64,000 nt of DNA from Candidatus Brocadia sp. (GTDB taxonomy: Bacteria; Planctomycetota; Brocadiia; Brocadiales; Brocadiaceae). The notes below the pieces were generated by a model. It was given only the letters and a program-made list of their open reading frames with translations. It searched no databases and had not been told where the DNA came from. How positions within the stretch are numbered: the first letter of the stretch is position 1; every line of letters begins with the position of its first letter. The stretch spans positions 186,001 to 250,000 of the forward strand of contig SOEU01000002.1 of the NCBI GenBank assembly GCA_021646415.1, written 5' to 3'. Of the stretch, positions 1 through 4,425 are shown one piece after another. The position numbers were made by a program, and so were the translations under genes.

Positions 1-2
1 TA

Positions 3-149
3 GCCAAGAACCTGAAAGCCGAGATTGATGAAGAAAAAATAGAGGCATTCAGAGGAACCGTATCTTTGCCTTTTATCCCGGGCAAGGCAGTGGCAGTGAA
101 GATTATTGATGCAAGGGGGATTGAGAGTTTAAAGATTATCCGCCCCTGA
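3..149 (+). CDS. C-terminal end of an adenine-specific DNA methyltransferase (partial)
   Basis: An open frame enters from the left edge and runs 48 codons to a TGA at 147-149, ending SLKIIRP. The tail contains GTVSLPF, a lysine-rich turn and AVKIIDARGIESL. This resembles the C-terminus of site-specific DNA methyltransferases that are encoded just upstream of a helicase-type restriction subunit. A relic of such a subunit starts at 710 and a complete one at 4426, which supports the reading. The catalytic domain lies outside the window, so the call rests on a short tail and on context. Confidence 0.5.
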   Translation, partial: AKNLKAEIDEEKIEAFRGTVSLPFIPGKAVAVKIIDARGIESLKIIRP

Positions 150-190
150 TGTCCTCCGCTGGCGGAGGTGTCACGAAGTGACGGAGGTGG
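150..190. repeat. GC-rich hairpin repeat copy abutting the methyltransferase stop
   Basis: The copy begins with TGTCC directly after the stop codon at 149. Its core CCTCCGC-TG-GCGGAGG is a perfect 7-bp stem. A second small palindrome, GTCACGAAGTGAC, follows. The layout (TGTCC, stem with a CTGG core, then a G-rich GGAGGTGG end) matches the repeats at 244-275 and, inverted, 664-695. Confidence 0.6.
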
Positions 191-243
191 TGTCACTCCG
201 CAGACGGTAGATGCCAATTTCCCTCATAGTGTGAGAACACGTA

Positions 244-275
244 TGTCCCCCTCTGGAGGGGGGAAGGGGGGGAGG
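244..275. repeat. Left inverted repeat of the DUF559 unit
   Basis: This 32-bp element starts TGTCCCCC, has a hairpin core CCCCCTCTGGAGGGGG and ends GGGGAGG. It matches the reverse complement of 664-695 at 24 of 32 positions by my count. Two of the mismatches are a T-A to G-C exchange on opposite sides of the stem, so the hairpin is kept. It also supplies the purine-rich ribosome-binding stretch for the gene starting at 279. Confidence 0.7.
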
Positions 276-278
276 ACA

Positions 279-704
279 ATGAAAGCCGACGAAACCAACA
301 ATTACACCTACAATAAAAATCTGCAGCCTTTCGCAAACAGATTACGTACAGAAATGACAAAGGCTGAGGCATGTTTGTGGAAATATGTACTAAGGGCAAG
401 GCAAATGAAAGGGTATCAATTCAGAAGACAAAGACCAGTTATGAACTACATAGCTGATTTTATGTGCAAAAAATTGAAACTGATAATCGAAGTGGACGGA
501 TCAACGCATCATTGGGAAGAAACGGCTGTAAAAGATTTGAAGAAGGAAAAAGATCTGATAGATGCAGGATTTAAGGTGTTACGGTTTACAGACGAAGAAG
601 TATTAAAGTGCATTGAAGGTGTGAGAGAAAGTATTGCTTCATCTGTTCAGGAAATAGAGCAATCCACCCCCTTACTCCCCCGCCAGCGGGGGACAACTGA
701 GTAA
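279..704 (+). CDS. DUF559 family endonuclease-like protein
   Basis: The protein has 141 residues. After a short lead it shows the DUF559 pattern: LRTEMTKAEACLW, then YQFRRQRP, YIADFMC, LIIEVDGSTHH and VLRFTDEEV. DUF559 belongs to the PD-(D/E)xK/Vsr-like nuclease superfamily, and the acidic EVDG-x-H motif is intact, so it is probably a DNA endonuclease. An ATG upstream at 168 is in frame, but that lead is only the translated repeat, and GGAGG at 271-275 points to the ATG at 279. The last residues (STPLLPRQRG) are encoded by the right inverted repeat, so the gene is bounded exactly by repeats. It separates the methyltransferase tail from a restriction-subunit relic. Substrate and role are unknown. 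Start confidence is moderate. Confidence 0.75.
   Translation: MKADETNNYTYNKNLQPFANRLRTEMTKAEACLWKYVLRARQMKGYQFRRQRPVMNYIADFMCKKLKLIIEVDGSTHHWEETAVKDLKKEKDLIDAGFKVLRFTDEEVLKCIEGVRESIASSVQEIEQSTPLLPRQRGTTE
664..695. repeat. Right inverted repeat of the DUF559 unit
   Basis: This 32-bp element is the inverted partner of 244-275. It reads CCACCCCC, then the core CCCCCGCCAGCGGGGG (a perfect 7-bp stem around CA), then ACA. It lies inside the 3' end of the DUF559 frame and is translated as part of its tail. Confidence 0.7.
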
Positions 705-709
705 GAACC

Positions 710-763
710 ATGAAAAATATTGACAATCTCATCATCAATTCCCCTTATGAAGAACCACAGCAG
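710..763 (+). pseudogene. Relic of a restriction-subunit N-terminus
   Basis: The first 18 codons (MKNIDNLIINSPYEEPQQ) match the first 18 of the complete subunit at 4426 (MKTIDKLIINSPYEEPKQ) at roughly 80% of bases. The resemblance then stops abruptly. The open frame continues to 955, but the rest looks like no protein I know. This is therefore the surviving 5' end of a second, divergent helicase-nuclease subunit that once followed the methyltransferase. Confidence 0.7.
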
Positions 764-920
764 TGCGGTTGGGTCAAGCGCAACGGACTCAACACATATC
801 TTTTAATTATGATGGAAGAGGACAAATGGAAGATAGAAGGGCTGGGGGAGAGGTTCTGTAGGGACGGGGGAAGAGGAATAATGATAAAAATATCAAAAAC
901 AAGACCCTGCCCCCGTTCTG

Positions 921-1058
921 GAAGCCTATTCCGATCTTGGGGTTGCCTATTATGATAAAGGTAATAAGGGGAGGGCAATCTCTAATTTTCAAAAGGCTTG
1001 CGATATGAGATATGAATCAGGCTGTAGGAATTTGCAAAAGGCTTTAGAAAACCGGTAG
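921..1058 (+). pseudogene. Fragment of a TPR/Sel1-like repeat protein
   Basis: A frame with no start codon, opened by a stop at 885-887, reads EAYSDLGVAYYDKGN, then AISNFQKACDM and CRNLQKALENR, and ends at TAG 1056-1058. The spacing of A, Y, G and A residues is that of a tetratricopeptide or Sel1-like helix pair. With no start codon and only about one repeat left, it is best read as a broken gene end carried in with the island. Confidence 0.45.
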
Positions 1059-1164
1059 CGGTGTGAATTTCTTTAAGGTTTACCTATTCGGCTTTAATTT
1101 GAGAATTTGTAAAAGGTTTTTAAAAACAGCATTACTTGCATTACGGAGACCAGTAATTAATAAA

Positions 1165-2097
1165 ATGCCATCTTATCGCTGGAGAACAAGGCTGAAAATT
1201 CGGCCTTCACTGCGCTCACCAGAAATAATCAATGGCTACAACTTTGAAGTTCAGAATGGGGAGACATTCGTTACTATTGAATATGAAACTCCATCATTTG
1301 ACTCAAAACTACCGGATAGTCGTAGCGATGAATACGCTGATCAAACTATAGCAAGGCAACATGCAGACAGAATTCGGAACATGATGTTGGCTCGTATGAT
1401 TTATATGCGTGTACCGGAGATTCTCCGAATAGATATAGTCTCAAGTCCTGAGCTACTCACTCGCGATGAAGTTGTTGCTGCCGGCGTTCACAAGCGTCGC
1501 CCTGTAGCAAAATCCTTTGATTATAGTTGGGCAATACTTGATGTCGGGCAAACGTTATCAGAGAGCCAGATTTTCTGGAGTACAGGCTTCACCAAAAAGA
1601 GCGCTAAACACGAAGAAGACTTACTACGCATTGCGGATTGGGCAGTAAGAGCCGAGGAGGAATCCTCGCATTATAAGAGATTCATCATGAGATGGATTGC
1701 GTTCAACGGTTTGTATGGATTGTATGATGCTATAAATGGCAGATTGCAGGCAAAGGAAAAGGAGAAATTTGAAAAGATGCTTGACGGATTGCTTGCTAAT
1801 AATGCCGATGCGATAGTTCGTGGGCTTGGTAATAAGCTTGATTCTCTTGAAACATACGGTATTACATCCGTATCAGGTCAGACTAATTATAGCTCGAACC
1901 TTGCTCAAGAAAGAAGAAAACCAGCCCCAAATCCACTCGAAGTGATAAAACTTGCCACATTATGTATTTATGGGATTCGGAAAGAAGTTTTTCACGAAGC
2001 TCCTGAGCCTGATGATATCGAGGCGCGATGCAAGACTGCCGACCATGTGCTGAGCCAGATTGTAATGACCTGTTTGAAGAATTTTGTTAATTATTGA
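1165..2097 (+). CDS. HEPN-like domain protein
   Basis: The protein has 310 residues from the ATG at 1165. A GTG at 1063 would add 34 residues of doubtful quality, and neither start has a clear ribosome-binding site. I recognise no named family for the N-terminal half. The C-terminal half has RWIAFNGLYGLYD, a W-x-x-FN-x-LY pattern seen in HEPN-type helical domains. Near the end comes IYGIRKEVFHEA, which gives R272 and H277, the RxxxxH signature of HEPN ribonucleases. HEPN proteins usually act as RNA-cleaving toxins or defence effectors. That function is inferred from the motif and from the island context (a second HEPN protein and MNT antitoxins downstream). No partner gene overlaps it. Confidence 0.6.
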   Translation: MPSYRWRTRLKIRPSLRSPEIINGYNFEVQNGETFVTIEYETPSFDSKLPDSRSDEYADQTIARQHADRIRNMMLARMIYMRVPEILRIDIVSSPELLTRDEVVAAGVHKRRPVAKSFDYSWAILDVGQTLSESQIFWSTGFTKKSAKHEEDLLRIADWAVRAEEESSHYKRFIMRWIAFNGLYGLYDAINGRLQAKEKEKFEKMLDGLLANNADAIVRGLGNKLDSLETYGITSVSGQTNYSSNLAQERRKPAPNPLEVIKLATLCIYGIRKEVFHEAPEPDDIEARCKTADHVLSQIVMTCLKNFVNY

Positions 2098-2174
2098 ACA
2101 AGGGAATATCTAGGAAATAAAAGGGAGAAGCAGCTTTTTTCTAAATGAAGGCGAAAAAATGACATTGGGAAATT

Positions 2175-2879
2175 ATGGAAAAGAAGATAACGATAAAAGA
2201 AAGTAAAGATAGATGCGGGTTTGTGTCTCCACTTGAGTTTAGTGATGATTTTTCAGAAGTTGAAAAGACAAATATATTAAATCTCTATTTTCAGGAAATG
2301 GTTCGTGCCTTGATAGAAAATAAAAGCGAGAAGGAATTTTTTGAATCTATCAAGAACATATTGAGGTCAAGCAAGTATACCGTCATGCAGTCCGTGAGCG
2401 TAACACTCTCATATAGTTGGAATATACTTGGCCCTTTACCTGAAATGATGATGTATAGTGCTTCAGAACTTCTCAAAGAAAATTATGTTTGGCCCCCAAA
2501 CTTGGCGGCTGCAATAATATTTTGCATAAATGCACTTGAGATATCTGTAAATATAAAGTTAATCAGTAGATTTAATGCAATGGGTAGAGCAGATAAGGTA
2601 AAATTGGTTGAGGATGATAGAAGCCTGTCTTTGGAAGATAAGTTTTCTTGGCTTTTAACTGATGCCTTTAATTCCTCTTTAAAAGGACAAAGTACATTAT
2701 GGCAGTGGTTTCATAATATTAAAATAATGAGAAATGAAATTATACATCGAAAGAAAGATTCAGATGGAACAGACATGGTTTTAAAAAAGGGTAATGTCGT
2801 ACATAGACTTGATGAGGTATTTGTTAAAAATGCTATAGAGAATACTCAAAAAATATTGACCTTTTTAGAAAAGTTATAA
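2175..2879 (+). CDS. HEPN-like domain protein
   Basis: The protein has 234 residues and starts with ATG at 2175. A helical stretch (roughly residues 95-235) contains NALEISVNIKL and then IKIMRNEIIHRKK, giving R186-N187 and H191, the RNxxxH form of the HEPN ribonuclease motif. The N-terminal part is not recognised. The gene is about 80 bp downstream of the other HEPN-type gene and in the same orientation, so the two may be one transcription unit. Base composition is more AT-rich than in the restriction subunit nearby, which is compatible with separate acquisition. The RNase/toxin role is inferred. Confidence 0.55.
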   Translation: MEKKITIKESKDRCGFVSPLEFSDDFSEVEKTNILNLYFQEMVRALIENKSEKEFFESIKNILRSSKYTVMQSVSVTLSYSWNILGPLPEMMMYSASELLKENYVWPPNLAAAIIFCINALEISVNIKLISRFNAMGRADKVKLVEDDRSLSLEDKFSWLLTDAFNSSLKGQSTLWQWFHNIKIMRNEIIHRKKDSDGTDMVLKKGNVVHRLDEVFVKNAIENTQKILTFLEKL

Positions 2880-3129
2880 ATCACAGTTATAGATGTTTTC
2901 GAAATGAGAGCAATCGGGGACGGGTTCAGATATTTTTTTAGGTGAAGAAAATAGAATCATAGAAAGTGGGGTTTCATGTCAGAAGACAAGGTTATGCATG
3001 GTTAAACGGGACGGTTCCATTTGCTAGGCTGCTGCACCATTGAAAGCTGCTTTGAAGCATTGAACGTTATGCTCGTTGTAGGAATGGAAGGAACGGATGG
3101 GAACAGTGAAAAAAATAACAGAGGTGATT

Positions 3130-3234
3130 ATGGAAACAAGGACTGAATATGAAAAGATGATTCTTAAGGAAGTTCGGGAAATGCCTGGCGAGGTGCTTAT
3201 GGGTTTTATAACCGAAGATACCAGGTCACAATAA
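3130..3234 (+). pseudogene. Truncated copy of the VapB-like antitoxin
   Basis: The first 23 codons, METRTEYEKM through MPGEV, are nearly identical to the intact gene at 4034. The frame then runs into unrelated sequence and stops at 3232-3234. The copy lies about 900 bp upstream of the intact one. It has lost the middle and the C-terminal toxin-binding part, so it should be inactive. Confidence 0.65.
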
Positions 3235-3241
3235 TCTTATG

Positions 3242-3310
3242 GGAAGGGAGAAATAGCTGATGGGAAGAAAAAGCCATATAGAATTGCCAAAAGACAAGAT
3301 TGCCGATTTT
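3242..3310 (+). repeat. Direct repeat, copy 1 (leader and 5' end of MNT gene)
   Basis: The ribosome-binding leader GGAAGGGAGAAATAG and the first 17 codons of the MNT gene recur at 3660-3728 with only a few changes. The offset is 418 bp. The coding sequences diverge after this block. Confidence 0.7.
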
Positions 3311-3580
3311 TGCAGGAAATGGAAGATTCGGGCATTTTCCATTTTTGGGTCGGTATTGAGGGAGGACTTCCGTCCGGACAGTGATATTGATGTGCTTGTA
3401 ACCCTCTCGGAAGAGGCAAACAATACCCTGTTTGACCTTGTTCATATGAAAGAAGAACTTGAGCAGATTTTGGGAAGAGGGGTTGATTTGGTCAGCCGCC
3501 GGGGCATAGAATCCAGCAGAAACTATCTCCGCAAAGAGGCTATTTTAGGAACAGCAGAGACCATATATGCAGAGAGATAG
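3260..3580 (+). CDS. MNT-domain nucleotidyltransferase, MntA-type antitoxin
   Basis: The protein has 106 residues, about the usual length for the family. It shows the nucleotidyltransferase signature GSVLREDFRPDSDID with G30-S31 and D42-x-D44, which fits the GSx10DxD motif. MntA proteins of this family inactivate a partner HEPN ribonuclease (HepT) by adding AMP to a tyrosine near its active site. Here the expected HepT gene does start at 3567, overlapping the end of this gene, but it is internally deleted, so this antitoxin has no cognate toxin beside it. GAAGGGAG upstream is a good ribosome-binding site. Confidence 0.85.
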   Translation: MGRKSHIELPKDKIADFCRKWKIRAFSIFGSVLREDFRPDSDIDVLVTLSEEANNTLFDLVHMKEELEQILGRGVDLVSRRGIESSRNYLRKEAILGTAETIYAER

Positions 3581-3657
3581 GGCCTACATGCTCGATATCA
3601 TTGAGGCAGCAAAACTTGCCATCGTTGGTCAAATCCCTTGAAGAAATTATAAAATAA
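3567..3657 (+). pseudogene. Internally deleted HepT (DUF86) toxin gene
   Basis: Two ends of one gene are fused out of frame. From 3567 the reading MQRDRAYMLDIIEAAKLA is the typical HepT N-terminus. From 3616, in another frame, LPSLVKSLEEIIK followed by TAA at 3655-3657 is a typical HepT C-terminus. Most of the middle, including the RxxxxxH ribonuclease motif, is missing. In the first frame translation ends at TGA 3639-3641 after 24 residues. The toxin is therefore dead while its antitoxin at 3260 is intact. Confidence 0.7.
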
Positions 3658-3659
3658 TT

Positions 3660-3728
3660 GGAAGGGAGAAATAGCAGATGGGAAGGAAAAGTCATATAGA
3701 ATTGCCGAAAGACAAGATTGCCGAATTC
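3660..3728 (+). repeat. Direct repeat, copy 2 (leader and 5' end of MNT gene)
   Basis: This is the second copy of the block at 3242-3310. It begins directly after the HepT relic and includes the ribosome-binding site and first codons of the gene at 3678. Confidence 0.7.
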
Positions 3729-3983
3729 TGTAAGCGGCACCATATACGCAAGCTGTCGCTGTTCGGTTCCTGCCTGCATGGCGATTTTGGGCCGGATAGC
3801 GATATAGACCTTCTCGTTGAGTTTGAGCCGGACCATATTCCAGGTCTCATAACCTTATCAGGCATGGAGATTGAATTAAGTGAAATCATCGGACGCAAAG
3901 TAGACTTGAGGACACCGGAAGATTTAAGCCGCTATTTCCGCAAGGAGGTAGTCGAATCGGCAGAGGTGCAATATGTGCAGTAA
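3678..3983 (+). CDS. MNT-domain nucleotidyltransferase, MntA-type antitoxin (second copy)
   Basis: The protein has 101 residues. Its first 17 are almost the same as in the gene at 3260 ([15 protein letters not shown]), after which the two differ strongly. The nucleotidyltransferase motif is [15 protein letters not shown], with G30-S31 and D42-x-D44 intact. Its C-terminus ends ESAEVQYVQ. No HepT partner follows: the next real gene is a VapB-like antitoxin. It is therefore an orphan antitoxin, or it acts on another HEPN protein such as those at 1165 or 2175. That second option is speculation. Confidence 0.8.
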   Translation: MGRKSHIELPKDKIAEFCKRHHIRKLSLFGSCLHGDFGPDSDIDLLVEFEPDHIPGLITLSGMEIELSEIIGRKVDLRTPEDLSRYFRKEVVESAEVQYVQ

Positions 3984-4033
3984 AGAAGATATTGTGCGAA
4001 TCAACAAGAGAACTTAGGACAATGGAGGAAATT

Positions 4034-4291
4034 ATGGAAACAAGGACTGAATATGAGAAGATGATCATTAAGGAAGTCCGGGAAATGCCTGGAGAGGTAC
4101 TTCCTCAGGTTGTGAAGATTATTCACTCCTTAAAGGAGAGTGTTCTTTCTGTAAAAATGCCTCATAAAAAGGGTAAGGCCAAAGGAAGCGGTCTCTGCGG
4201 TATTTGGAAGGATGAGCGCTCGGCGGCAGAGATAATTAAGGATATCCGTTTGCGCAGGACAGGATTCGGCGGTAGAAAGGTGGCACTGTGA
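4034..4291 (+). CDS. VapB-like antitoxin
   Basis: The protein has 85 residues from METRTEYEKM. GGAGG at 4023-4027 places the start at 4034; an upstream in-frame ATG at 3992 lacks such a site. The C-terminal part, SGLCGIWKDERSAAEI then IRLRRTGFGGR, resembles the toxin-binding tail of antitoxins paired with PIN-domain toxins. Its stop overlaps the GTG start of a VapC frame at 4288, the usual antitoxin-toxin coupling. That toxin is truncated. A broken copy of this gene lies at 3130. DNA binding and autoregulation are expected of the family but no operator is evident. Confidence 0.7.
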   Translation: METRTEYEKMIIKEVREMPGEVLPQVVKIIHSLKESVLSVKMPHKKGKAKGSGLCGIWKDERSAAEIIKDIRLRRTGFGGRKVAL

Positions 4292-4416
4292 ACTATCTCC
4301 TGGATACCGATACCTGCATATACTGGCTTAAAGGCAATGAAGATATTGAAGAAAGGGCATTAAAGGTCGGCCTTTCGAAAATATTCATCTCTTTCATCAC
4401 CTTAAGCGAACTCTAA
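4288..4416 (+). pseudogene. Truncated VapC (PIN-domain) toxin
   Basis: The frame of 42 codons starts GTG and reads VNYLLDTDTCIYWLKG, the first strand of a PIN domain with its conserved aspartates. It continues to FISFITLSEL and then a TAA at 4414-4416. VapC proteins are about 130 residues, so the frame ends right at the second conserved acidic position (the E of SEL). The two later acidic residues are lost. Ten bases later the restriction subunit begins, so the cut marks the right edge of the inserted island. Confidence 0.75.
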
Positions 4417-4425
4417 AGAATATCC

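Noticed and set aside
193-399. Open frame on the minus strand opposite the DUF559 gene
   Set aside because: It is a shadow of the nuclease gene and the repeat; no protein features.
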